A DNA stretch of 64,000 bases from Bacteroides fragilis NCTC 9343 (GTDB lineage: Bacteria; Bacteroidota; Bacteroidia; Bacteroidales; Bacteroidaceae): positions 4,960,001-5,024,000 of the forward strand of contig NC_003228.3 in assembly GCF_000025985.1 (NCBI RefSeq), in the 5' to 3' direction. This document shows, one piece after another, positions 33,811-42,836 of the stretch (positions are counted from its first letter, which is position 1; each line of letters starts with the position of its first letter). The notes beneath the pieces were generated by a model. That model had not been told where the DNA came from. It saw only the letters and a program-made list of their open reading frames with translations, and did no database searches. Both the position numbers and the translations under genes were made by a program.

Positions 33811-34621
33811 TCGCAAACGACAATCCCTTTCAGAAGAATCTGAATAGCTTCGCCCGTTACGGCTCTTCCCCAAAGCACGCAAAGGAAGAATTGTTCTTTT
33901 GTTCATGATTCATCAGCCTTGCAAGCAAAAAGACAGGAAAAAGACCGATCCGCTAACTCGTCTTTACAAAAAGAATGCCCAACCGGAGGCCGAACAGGAA
34001 GAAAACCGGGTCATTGAAGGGTCAAAGCCGGGGATTAAGTAAGAATAAGTCCGGATTCGATACTAAAAGCCTCTTCGTTTTCCGAAAAAGAAGTAAGCAT
34101 TTCCTTCAAAAGACGGTTACATTTTCTAAAAACGCTTACTTCTTTGCACTGACATCTCCATACGTTTTGAAAACTACGTTTACTGCTCCGGAAAACACGA
34201 CTTATTCCGGCTCTTCATGCTCTAACCGGTTGCTCTCCGAACCACCTACCGGAGTATCAAAAAGCCTAAAATTCCCCTCCCTGAAGAGCACCGGGAATAT
34301 TTACTTCCAGATCGCTTTCTTTCTGACGGAAAATAAAAACCGGACAAAGCAAAACGATAAACCGGGAAACGAAATAGAGACGTTTTTCCGGCCCCTCCTG
34401 TCCCGAGAGTCGAAAAAAAGAAAACTGGGAGGTTTCATTTGACATATTGCCAAAAAGACAAACGATACTTCCGCCAATATCTGTCGAAGCGTCCCAAAAA
34501 TCCCCTTCACATTCAAATATTTGCCTCCTAATTACTTCTGAATGTGAAAAAAAAACTATATTTGCAGCCTTGTATGCGACAGAAATCAATTAAAATGTAA
34601 TCATAATAAATTAAAAGTAAA
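33811..34621. other. 0.8-kb intergenic region upstream of secDF
   Basis: No gene is supported: a 155-codon + strand frame (33975-34442) has atypical composition, no family resemblance and no promoter. A perfect 12-bp inverted repeat, AAAGAAGTAAGC (34087-34098) and GCTTACTTCTTT (34134-34145), is present. So is a segment near 34280-34315 that resembles part of the 24825-24934 element (ACCGGGAAT...TTTACTTCC). A consensus -7 box, TATATTTG, lies at 34557-34564 before secDF. Confidence 0.5.
34557..34564 (+). promoter_or_regulatory. Candidate -7 box for secDF
   Basis: TATATTTG at 34557-34564 matches TAnnTTTG, 57 bp before the secDF start. Confidence 0.5.
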
Positions 34622-37600
34622 ATGCAAAACAAAGGATTTGTAAAGGTTTTTGCGGTATTACTCACGCTGGTATGCGTGTTCTACCTCTCTTTCTCCTTCG
34701 TGACTCGCCATTATACCAATAAGGCAAAAGAGTTTGCGAAAGGCGACGTGAAGGTAGAGCAGGATTACCTCGACTCTCTCTCCAACGAGAAAGTATGGTT
34801 GGGTAACTATACGCTGAAACAGTGTCGTGAAATGGAAATCAGTTTAGGTCTGGACCTTAAGGGAGGTATGAACGTTATCCTCGAAGTGTCTGTACCCGAT
34901 GTTATCAAAGCATTGGCTGACAACAAGCCCGACGAAGCTTTCAACAAAGCACTGGCCGAAGCTGCCAAACAGGCAACCACCAGCCAGGACGACGTGATCA
35001 CACTGTTTATTAAAGAGTATCACAAAGTTGCACCGGGTGCCAAACTCTCTGAACTCTTCGCGACACAACAGCTCAAAGACAAAGTAAACCAGAAATCATC
35101 AGACGCCGAAGTTGAAAAGGTGCTGAGAGAAGAAGTAAAAGCTGCCGTAACGAACTCATACAACGTGCTTCGTACACGTATCGACCGCTTTGGTGTGGTT
35201 CAGCCCAACATCCAGAGCCTCGAAGACAAAATGGGACGTATCATGGTGGAACTTCCGGGTATCAAAGAACCCGAACGTGTAAGAAAGCTGCTTCAGGGAT
35301 CGGCTAACCTCGAATTCTGGGAAACATACAACGCCAAGGAAGTAGCTCCTTACTTGCAGGCTGCCGACTCTAAACTCCGCGCAGTCCTGGCACACGAAGC
35401 TACCGTCAACGATACAGTTGCCGCAGTAGATTCAACCGCCTTGGCTGCAGCAGAAGCTACTCCCGATAAAGCAGTCAGCGCTGCCGACAGCCTTGCTGCC
35501 GCACTGAAAGGCGGAGAAAAGAAACAGCAGGCTTCTTCTGCCGATCTGGAACAACTGAAGAAAGAGCATCCGCTACTGGCTATCCTGAGTGTAAATCCGA
35601 ACGGAGGCCCTGTGGTAGGTTATGCAAACTATAAAGATACAGCGACTGTCAATTCATACCTCGCTATGAAAGAAGTGGCTGCCGAGTTGCCGAAAGATCT
35701 TCGCCTGAAATGGGGTGTTTCTCCGTTCGAATACGATCCGAAAGGACAGACTTTTGAATTGTATGCCATCAAATCAACCGAGCGTAACGGTAAAGCACCG
35801 CTCGAAGGTGACGTTGTAACCGATGCTAAAGACGACTATGACCAATACGGCAAACCGTCTGTAAGCATGTCGATGAACTCTGACGGCGCACGTCGCTGGG
35901 CATTGCTGACCAAGCAGAACATCAATAAGTCCATCGCCATCGTATTGGATAATTATGTATATTCCGCTCCGAACGTAAGTAACGAGATTACAGGTGGTAA
36001 CTCACAGATCACCGGCCACTTTACTCCGGAACAGGCAAAGGACTTGGCTAACGTATTGAAGTCCGGTAAGATGCCGGCTCCTGCACACATCGTTCAGGAA
36101 GACATCGTCGGTCCGTCACTGGGTCAGGAATCTATCAACGCAGGTATCTTCTCATTCGTTGTCGCTCTGATCCTGTTGATGATCTACATGTGCTCTATGT
36201 ACGGATTCATCCCGGGTATGATTGCCAACGGTGCTTTGGTACTGAACTTCTTCTTCACACTGGGTATCCTTTCATCTTTCCAGGCTGCGCTGACCATGTC
36301 AGGTATTGCCGGTATGGTGTTGTCACTCGGTATGGCGGTGGATGCGAACGTGTTGATCTACGAACGTACCAAAGAAGAGCTTCGTAGCGGCAAAGGCGTG
36401 AAGAAAGCATTGGCGGACGGTTACTCAAATGCCTTCTCTGCTATCTTCGACTCCAACTTGACTTCTATCATCACCGGTATCATCCTGTTCTATTTCGGTA
36501 CAGGTCCGATCCGTGGTTTCGCCACGACTCTGATCATCGGTATCCTCTGTTCATTCTTTACAGCCGTGTTCATGACCCGTCTGGTTTACGAACACTTCAT
36601 GAGCAAAGACAAACTGCTGAATCTGACATTTACTTCACCTATCTCTAAGAAGATGCTGGTAAATACACACTTCGACTTTATGGGTGGCAACAAGAAATGG
36701 CTGACTATCACAGGCGTGATCTTGCTGATCTGTATCGGTTCGCTGGTAACCCGCGGTTTGAGCCAGAGTATCGACTTCACCGGTGGACGTAACTTCAAGG
36801 TTCAGTTCGAAAATCCGATCGAACCGGAACAGGTACGTGAGCTGATCTCTAACAAGTTCGGTGATGCCAACGTAAGCGTTATCTCTATCGGTACCGATAA
36901 GAAGACTGTACGTATCAGTACCAACTACCGTATTCAGGACGAAGGTAACAATGTAGACTCTGAAATCGAATCTTACCTGTACGAAGCATTGAAACCGATG
37001 CTGACTCAGAACATCACACTGGCTACATTCATCGACCGCGATAACCATACGGGCGGCAGTATCATCAGTTCACAGAAAGTAGGTCCGAGTATCGCTGACG
37101 ATATCAAGACTTCAGCCATCTGGTCGGTTGTATTCGCTCTGGTTGCTATCGGTCTTTATATCCTGATCCGCTTCCGTAACATCGCTTACAGTGCGGGTTC
37201 TGTAGCAGCACTGACCAGTGATACACTGATGATCTTAGGTGCTTACTCACTGTGCTGGGGCTGGATGCCGTTCTCTCTGGAGATCGACCAGACTTTCATC
37301 GGCGCTATCCTGACTGCTATCGGTTACTCAATCAACGATAAGGTGGTAATCTTCGACCGTGTGCGTGAATTCTTCGGCCTGTATCCGAAACGCAACGTAA
37401 AACAGTTGTTTGATGACTCTCTGAACACAACTCTGGCACGTACCATCAACACCTCTTTGAGTACATTGATCGTGTTGCTGTGTATCTTCATCCTGGGTGG
37501 TGACTCTATCCGCAGCTTCGCCTTCGCAATGATCCTGGGTGTTGTCATCGGTACACTGTCATCTCTGTTCGTAGCTTCTCCGATTGCATATATGATGCTG

Positions 37601-37645
37601 AAAAACAAAAAAGGTTCGGCACCTGCAACTACTACAGAAGAATAA
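34622..37645 (+). CDS. secDF: SecD-SecF fusion, protein translocase accessory subunit
   Basis: The 1007-residue protein joins SecD and SecF in one chain, as is usual in Bacteroidota. It uses the proton gradient to help pull exported proteins from the Sec channel. SecD elements include LGLDLKGGMNVILEV at the first periplasmic entry and LSLGMAVDANVLIYERTKEEL in its fourth helix. SecF begins near residue 680 with SIDFTGGRNFKVQF and ends with YSINDKVVIFDRVREFF. A long periplasmic insertion near residues 245-400 includes a low-complexity Ala/Asp stretch (about 260-300). It is monocistronic with a terminator at 37666-37703. Confidence 0.96.
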   Translation: MQNKGFVKVFAVLLTLVCVFYLSFSFVTRHYTNKAKEFAKGDVKVEQDYLDSLSNEKVWLGNYTLKQCREMEISLGLDLKGGMNVILEVSVPDVIKALADNKPDEAFNKALAEAAKQATTSQDDVITLFIKEYHKVAPGAKLSELFATQQLKDKVNQKSSDAEVEKVLREEVKAAVTNSYNVLRTRIDRFGVVQPNIQSLEDKMGRIMVELPGIKEPERVRKLLQGSANLEFWETYNAKEVAPYLQAADSKLRAVLAHEATVNDTVAAVDSTALAAAEATPDKAVSAADSLAAALKGGEKKQQASSADLEQLKKEHPLLAILSVNPNGGPVVGYANYKDTATVNSYLAMKEVAAELPKDLRLKWGVSPFEYDPKGQTFELYAIKSTERNGKAPLEGDVVTDAKDDYDQYGKPSVSMSMNSDGARRWALLTKQNINKSIAIVLDNYVYSAPNVSNEITGGNSQITGHFTPEQAKDLANVLKSGKMPAPAHIVQEDIVGPSLGQESINAGIFSFVVALILLMIYMCSMYGFIPGMIANGALVLNFFFTLGILSSFQAALTMSGIAGMVLSLGMAVDANVLIYERTKEELRSGKGVKKALADGYSNAFSAIFDSNLTSIITGIILFYFGTGPIRGFATTLIIGILCSFFTAVFMTRLVYEHFMSKDKLLNLTFTSPISKKMLVNTHFDFMGGNKKWLTITGVILLICIGSLVTRGLSQSIDFTGGRNFKVQFENPIEPEQVRELISNKFGDANVSVISIGTDKKTVRISTNYRIQDEGNNVDSEIESYLYEALKPMLTQNITLATFIDRDNHTGGSIISSQKVGPSIADDIKTSAIWSVVFALVAIGLYILIRFRNIAYSAGSVAALTSDTLMILGAYSLCWGWMPFSLEIDQTFIGAILTAIGYSINDKVVIFDRVREFFGLYPKRNVKQLFDDSLNTTLARTINTSLSTLIVLLCIFILGGDSIRSFAFAMILGVVIGTLSSLFVASPIAYMMLKNKKGSAPATTTEE

Positions 37646-37665
37646 AGCCTAATATATAAGGTATA

Positions 37666-37703
37666 AAAAAGCCTCCTCCGCGTAATTGTGGAAGAGGCTT
37701 TTT
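37666..37703 (+). terminator. Terminator after secDF
   Basis: GCCTCCTCCGC and GTGGAAGAGGC form the stem (one mismatch) flanked by an A-run and TTTTT, 21 bp after the secDF stop codon. Confidence 0.88.
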
Positions 37704-37835
37704 ATTTTCTGACAGACCTTCCCTTCACAGAGACACGATCGAATGAAAAAGAAATAAAGGGGCGTGAATACAAGTGCAGTTTACTCAATCTTCCTCATGG
37801 TCATTTGACCAAGGTGACCACATCGCATACAAAAA

Positions 37836-37873
37836 GTAAGTGCATTCTTGCCCCGCCGGGAAGAATGCACTTG
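37836..37873 (-). terminator. Terminator after the second HU gene
   Basis: Perfect 12-bp arms, AAGTGCATTCTT (37838-37849) and AAGAATGCACTT (37861-37872), with a GC-rich loop. On the minus strand the stem is followed by ACTTTTTG. It lies 73 bp beyond the HU stop codon. Confidence 0.8.
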
Positions 37874-37945
37874 CACACAAACAAAACAAACAATAAGCCG
37901 ATCTGTCACAGATGGGCATTGGCCTTAATTAGAACTTTCACAATC

Positions 37946-38236
37946 TCACCGGGAGGTATCCTGATGCTTCTTCTCAAGATTCATCTTTGCACCCGGTTTG
38001 AATCTCACCGTCTTTTTCCCCGGAATAGTCATTATCTCTCCCGTAGACAGATTATAACCTTTACGGGCTTTGCGCTCTTTTACTTCAAAGGTTCCGAAAC
38101 CTACCAATGTGACGGATTCTCCCTGATGTAGCGCCTCGGCAATAGCCTCCATCACACCTTCCACCACAATGGCAATCTGCTCTTTCTTTAAATTGCTTTT
38201 AACAGCAATACTTCTAATTAAATCAATCTTCTTCAT
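37946..38236 (-). CDS. HU-family DNA-binding protein (copy 2), next to fimbrial operon
   Basis: The 96-residue protein has the HU fold (MKKIDLIRSIAVKSNLKKEQ, LVGFGTFEVKERKARKG, IPGKKTVRFKPG). It differs from copy 1 at about half of positions and has an 8-residue C-terminal tail, as IHF-like paralogues do. It lies 40 bp after the last fimbrial gene in the same direction, so it may be read from the fimbrial transcript as well as from a promoter of its own. DNA bending by such a protein could assist site-specific recombination nearby, which is speculation. Confidence 0.92.
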   Translation of the reverse strand: MKKIDLIRSIAVKSNLKKEQIAIVVEGVMEAIAEALHQGESVTLVGFGTFEVKERKARKGYNLSTGEIMTIPGKKTVRFKPGAKMNLEKKHQDTSR

Positions 38237-38276
38237 GTTTAGCTTTTTATCAATTATTAAATAAACGTTTCAAAAA

Positions 38277-41200
38277 CTACTGTCTCACACATCGAATCTG
38301 GAAGCCGGCTGCAGAATGATATACAACACCTTCTTCTATCACCTTCTCCGATGAAACTTTACTTCCTCTACCCATATACTGCTTACCAAAATCATCGATA
38401 ATCGTAAAGTAATCACTCAACCAATAATATCCGACGCCTGATTCACGGAGTTGACCGTCAGCAACACTACGCATTCCTGAAGCCGGAAGAAATTTACCAT
38501 TGTTAAAGTTCCAGCCATTAGCCCAACTGCCAACTTTATTTTCCGGTGTAAATCCATACTGCATATACTCCCGTCCTTTAGGCAGTCTCCACGTTCTATT
38601 ATCAGGTAGTTCCCCTTTGGAGATCTGCGTACTTACATACTTCTGTGAATACCCAATCAAGCGGCACGGGTCCCCGCCGCCATTTCTGAGGTTAGCATAA
38701 GTATGCAACTCTTCCGACGCGAAAGCCATCCAATTGGAAGACCATGTACGCCCGGTGCTTACCGGATCAAACCAGGTAACGGGACTTCCCGTATTGCTCC
38801 ATGCAACGACTCCGCGACTTTGAAAGAACGCTCCGGTCTCTTCTTTACTGTCCGTAAATACCAATGTGGCATTATCGGTTCCACGACCTGAATTAGATAC
38901 GGTTACATTGAATTCCATAGCTTGAGCATATTTCCATACTGCATAGACATCTGTATCCTGACCGGGTAGCGGTGTGTAACTTGAACCTAAACCATAGAAC
39001 TGCCCATTAATCATCCAACCGGTAAAGAAGAAATCCTCATTGCTGCATTTGAGCCTGGGAACTGCCAGAGTCACGTTCTGTCCAGGCATCACATATTCAT
39101 CCTCAGGTAGCATATCACCAGCATGACCGGTTCCTGAAGGCAAGTTCAGATGATACTTGATCTTAAATCTTTTTGTCCATTCGGCAGATACCTGCATGTT
39201 ACTTAGAACGGGTATATTGGCCCCAAAAATGTAATGCACACCTCCGACGCTCCAGCCGGTATGTATCCACGCCGGATCACTGCATACCAAACGGGTAGCG
39301 GATAAAGTCACCATCTTGCCCGGAGCTATCTTCTGTAAAGCGGGTAAAGGAGTTACCGAAGTGGTCCCTACCGGAGCATTTGCCAGATAGCTTACTTCAT
39401 AAAGCAGCCACTTAGCAGTTATGGTCATATCCCCATTGACAATGACCGATGTTCCCGGTGCCTTCTCTTGTCCACCTACCAGCCACGCCTGATGTACCTG
39501 CAAAGGATCACTGCTATGCAGTTGAACCGGCAACATCACGCTACTTCCCGGCGCCACAATTTCAGAACGCGGATAGCCGGGTACTGTTCCGGACGGTGGC
39601 TGCGGTGAGTAAGTTACTTGATAATACCGCGTCCATTCGGGATATATTTTAAGGTCATTTGTCACGATCGTATTTCCGCCAAAAGCGCCTGCCGTCCATG
39701 CAGTGTGTTTCCACCTCGGATCACTGCAAACCTGTAAACCTTGGGCTTCCGTTGCTAAAGTAACCGATGAATTCTGGGCTACTTTCACAGGAGACGGCAA
39801 AGTACCGGTGACAGTAACACCGGCAGGGGCACCCGCAGGCGCCTTTGCCAGATACTCAACCCAGCAGTCACGTGACCATACGGCAAAAGCCTTCCTGGAA
39901 CCGGATGCATGCATCACATAGTTTGCACCCAATCCATGATAAACTCCATCGATGCTCCATCCGGTATGCACATAACCTGGATTACTACATACCAACTGGT
40001 TCGTCGAAAGTTTGATACTCGTACCTCCGGCAGCAACATAGACTCCCGGAACCGTTCCGGACACTAAAGCCGTACCTGCAGGAAGATTAGAGTCATACTC
40101 TAGAGAAGCACCTTGGCTAAAAGTCGCATAAAAACTGCCAACACTAGTGTTTATAGTAGTATTTTCTCCCAATCCAAGATTATTGCCCCAGCCGGTATGA
40201 GCCACAGACGGATCACTGAGAGTCAAAGGGGTAGAGGGCAGCGCAAAAGGTTTGCGTTGCTCCACAAAATGATTGGCCGGCAGTTCCGAGGTTAATGTTG
40301 CTCCTCCCGGCGGATAAGCATAATAAGTGACAGTAGCTAATTCCGGCCAATCGGTAGACGTATTATCTACGACACAACGAACCGGAAGAGCCACGTCCAA
40401 AGCAGTTGCTTGTATTGCAGCATCCCCTCCCTGAAACCACAGCGAAGCAGGTTGCCATCCGATACTGCCGGAAATGACAGAAGAACTCCAGTAGTGTCCG
40501 GAGACACCCGGTTGCTCGATAAAGGTTCCATCTTCTTTGCGTGAACCCGATGCCGGAAAGTAAAATCGATCCTTTATCAATCTCCCGTGAACAACTTCAC
40601 CAGTACCGTCTGTCGCAAGTCCCCCTATCGGTAACCAAGATCCTTCAGTTCTATATATACTGTTCAAGACAGCTTCTAAACGTTCTTTCACAGGCATCTT
40701 CCATTTCTTTCCCGGAGGAGCCCATCCGCGCTGCGTAAGATAACGGCAGATATCACCAATACGATTACCCGGATTATGAATATGTATCAATACATTCTCC
40801 AGATCTGCTCCGGGAGCTAAAGAGGCGGGATTAAACTTAGGAATGTTCGGAGACTGATTGGTTTTCCATACAGGATTCACTTCTGCTGCATCGAGCTGAC
40901 GCACATCAGTTGCGCTGCTTCCTCCTTGCAGTGCAATTAAGGAACCATACAGAAAATATACTCCCTGTTTTTGGTTTCGGGCAGCAGGAACATACGACGG
41001 AACATCATCGAACGTCAATCTGCCTTGTGCCGCGTCCCAATAAATATTAGATGCGGCAGGGAGATCGTTATACACCCGATTCTCTATAACAACGACGGAT
41101 TCTCCCGCAAGGCCCGACAATTTAGCACTTTGTGGGCCCGCAGCCTCCTCGACAAAGAAGTAAACAGGGACAGAAGGAGAAGTAACGGAAGAGATGACCT

Positions 41201-42800
41201 CGCTATCCCGGTCCGGAGATGCGGGAGATATTGCCAGTCCAGACTTAGACGTACTTTCAAGAATACGGATCTGGTTGAAATCTCCCAACAAGAGTCCTTG
41301 AGAACCTGAAGCATAATTACCGGAAACACCCATACCGGCAGCTTTCAGCTTTATTTCCCTACGCAATCCTCCAACCTGAACATCAAGGGTCGTTTCTCCC
41401 TGCGCCCCCTTGGCAAAATCCAACTTAATGGCAGTCGAGTCTGCGGAGATCGAAGTAGTTTTAAGAGTCACACCGGCTATCCCGGACGACATGCTTACCA
41501 CTCCCGGAGTAACCGTACTTCCCGGACGGCTGTACGCATTGGTCCCTATCACACATACCGTAACATCCTTCTGTTCTTCATCCGTATAAAGCACATAAGA
41601 AGAATTCGTCAGCCCCAAATAATAAACACCATTACCTGTTATTTCATGCGAATCGTCTACCACCGTAACATTGCAAAGAATTCCGCTACTACCCGAAGGA
41701 GCAGCAATCGCCTCATCCATCGTAGAATAGCCTCCTCCTTCCACACGTACCAGATTTAGCGTATAAAGATAGTTTCTTTTAAATGCCAGCTTTTCTCCTT
41801 TACTGTTTTTCAGGCTTGCGCGATAATAGTGAATCGGTCCGTTATCAAACTTACCGGCAAGAATAACATCCGAACGGTCAGCCGGGCCACCTGCCGTTTC
41901 ATATACATAAACAGGATAGTCTTCACTTCCCATACCTGCGGTTGTATGCCCGGCGAATCCTGTTGAAGAGGCTATAATCGGATTGTCCAACCGGGAAGCA
42001 CTACCCGATTTATGACCATAATCGGTAAATTGAGCCGTAATAGGTAAAGTTTCATTCGCATTTCCATATTCAAAAGCAAGTGCTCCTTGTACCGGTACGT
42101 TAATAACAGATACTCCAGTCAAAATAAAACCATCGGAAGCATGTGCACCGGAAGCATCTACGTATAATTTAGATACGATCCGTTTTAGGCGAAGAGGGGT
42201 ACCGACAGTTCCTACAGTAGTACCTGTAATAATCTGTGGCAATGGACAATAGGCCGACATCGGGATCTTCTTCCCTGTAAAAGGAACTGTCGCTTGCGGA
42301 ATTGCTAATGCAGAATTACCCGCCACAGGAGAATCCGACGGATTGCCATACAGAAGAAGATTGGTAACTGCATCGGATAAAGTTGTCGTAGTCGTAAGAC
42401 TTCCCAACTTCGCCTGTATCAATTCATCGGCATTTGAAATCAACAGCAAAACCACTGAAGAATTGCAGGCACTTAATTGTGCATAAAGCTCTCCGGCCGA
42501 GGTCATATTGGCTTGTACGGCTTCCAAGAAAGTCGCATCTTTATCATTCCCCAGAAAAACCAACACCCAGGGAGGTCCCATAATAGTTTCATCGGCCGCT
42601 GTCCCCGAACGTGTGGCAGGAGATTCATAATCACTCCCTTTATGAAGAGAAAGAAATACGTTCACTTTACCTTCAGGAGCCTCCGGAAGCAAGGGTGAAC
42701 CTGTTACCGGAGAATCATCTGAACAGGATACCGGCAGAAAAGCCAATATCCCACACATAAGTATCCCAAGAAAGGATTTAATATTTTTATTCAAACACAT
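38277..42800 (-). CDS. Giant fimbrial accessory/tip lipoprotein with six InlB-type B-repeats
   Basis: The 1507-residue protein has a lipobox ending LPVSC (Cys26) followed by SDD, an acidic surface-export-type signal. The N-terminal half resembles fimbrillin-like domains (FLSLHKGSDYESPATRSG, LVFLGNDKDATFLEAVQANM). Near residue 690 is GDICRYLTQRGWAPPGKKWKMP. Residues about 830-1290 are six tandem repeats of about 75 residues with HTGW or a variant, of the InlB B-repeat (Listeria-Bacteroides) type. The C-terminus has GELPDNRTWRLPKGREYMQYG and ends in CVRQ. It is the last gene of the operon and 36 bp from its shorter paralogue. A role as tip adhesin is inferred. Confidence 0.82.
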   Translation of the reverse strand: MCLNKNIKSFLGILMCGILAFLPVSCSDDSPVTGSPLLPEAPEGKVNVFLSLHKGSDYESPATRSGTAADETIMGPPWVLVFLGNDKDATFLEAVQANMTSAGELYAQLSACNSSVVLLLISNADELIQAKLGSLTTTTTLSDAVTNLLLYGNPSDSPVAGNSALAIPQATVPFTGKKIPMSAYCPLPQIITGTTVGTVGTPLRLKRIVSKLYVDASGAHASDGFILTGVSVINVPVQGALAFEYGNANETLPITAQFTDYGHKSGSASRLDNPIIASSTGFAGHTTAGMGSEDYPVYVYETAGGPADRSDVILAGKFDNGPIHYYRASLKNSKGEKLAFKRNYLYTLNLVRVEGGGYSTMDEAIAAPSGSSGILCNVTVVDDSHEITGNGVYYLGLTNSSYVLYTDEEQKDVTVCVIGTNAYSRPGSTVTPGVVSMSSGIAGVTLKTTSISADSTAIKLDFAKGAQGETTLDVQVGGLRREIKLKAAGMGVSGNYASGSQGLLLGDFNQIRILESTSKSGLAISPASPDRDSEVISSVTSPSVPVYFFVEEAAGPQSAKLSGLAGESVVVIENRVYNDLPAASNIYWDAAQGRLTFDDVPSYVPAARNQKQGVYFLYGSLIALQGGSSATDVRQLDAAEVNPVWKTNQSPNIPKFNPASLAPGADLENVLIHIHNPGNRIGDICRYLTQRGWAPPGKKWKMPVKERLEAVLNSIYRTEGSWLPIGGLATDGTGEVVHGRLIKDRFYFPASGSRKEDGTFIEQPGVSGHYWSSSVISGSIGWQPASLWFQGGDAAIQATALDVALPVRCVVDNTSTDWPELATVTYYAYPPGGATLTSELPANHFVEQRKPFALPSTPLTLSDPSVAHTGWGNNLGLGENTTINTSVGSFYATFSQGASLEYDSNLPAGTALVSGTVPGVYVAAGGTSIKLSTNQLVCSNPGYVHTGWSIDGVYHGLGANYVMHASGSRKAFAVWSRDCWVEYLAKAPAGAPAGVTVTGTLPSPVKVAQNSSVTLATEAQGLQVCSDPRWKHTAWTAGAFGGNTIVTNDLKIYPEWTRYYQVTYSPQPPSGTVPGYPRSEIVAPGSSVMLPVQLHSSDPLQVHQAWLVGGQEKAPGTSVIVNGDMTITAKWLLYEVSYLANAPVGTTSVTPLPALQKIAPGKMVTLSATRLVCSDPAWIHTGWSVGGVHYIFGANIPVLSNMQVSAEWTKRFKIKYHLNLPSGTGHAGDMLPEDEYVMPGQNVTLAVPRLKCSNEDFFFTGWMINGQFYGLGSSYTPLPGQDTDVYAVWKYAQAMEFNVTVSNSGRGTDNATLVFTDSKEETGAFFQSRGVVAWSNTGSPVTWFDPVSTGRTWSSNWMAFASEELHTYANLRNGGGDPCRLIGYSQKYVSTQISKGELPDNRTWRLPKGREYMQYGFTPENKVGSWANGWNFNNGKFLPASGMRSVADGQLRESGVGYYWLSDYFTIIDDFGKQYMGRGSKVSSEKVIEEGVVYHSAAGFQIRCVRQ

Positions 42801-42836
42801 TGTATCTTACTATTTTAAGTGACAGATTTTCCATTA

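Noticed and set aside
33975..34442. 155-codon open frame upstream of secDF
   Set aside because: Composition is unlike neighbouring genes, it has no recognisable domain or promoter, and it spans an inverted repeat.
34622..37645. SecD-SecF fusion as a novel arrangement
   Set aside because: The single-chain form is usual in Bacteroidota.
37798..37820. TGGTCA/TGACCA half-sites after the HU terminator as an operator
   Set aside because: Three short half-sites lie between two terminators in a convergent region with no promoter to control; likely chance.
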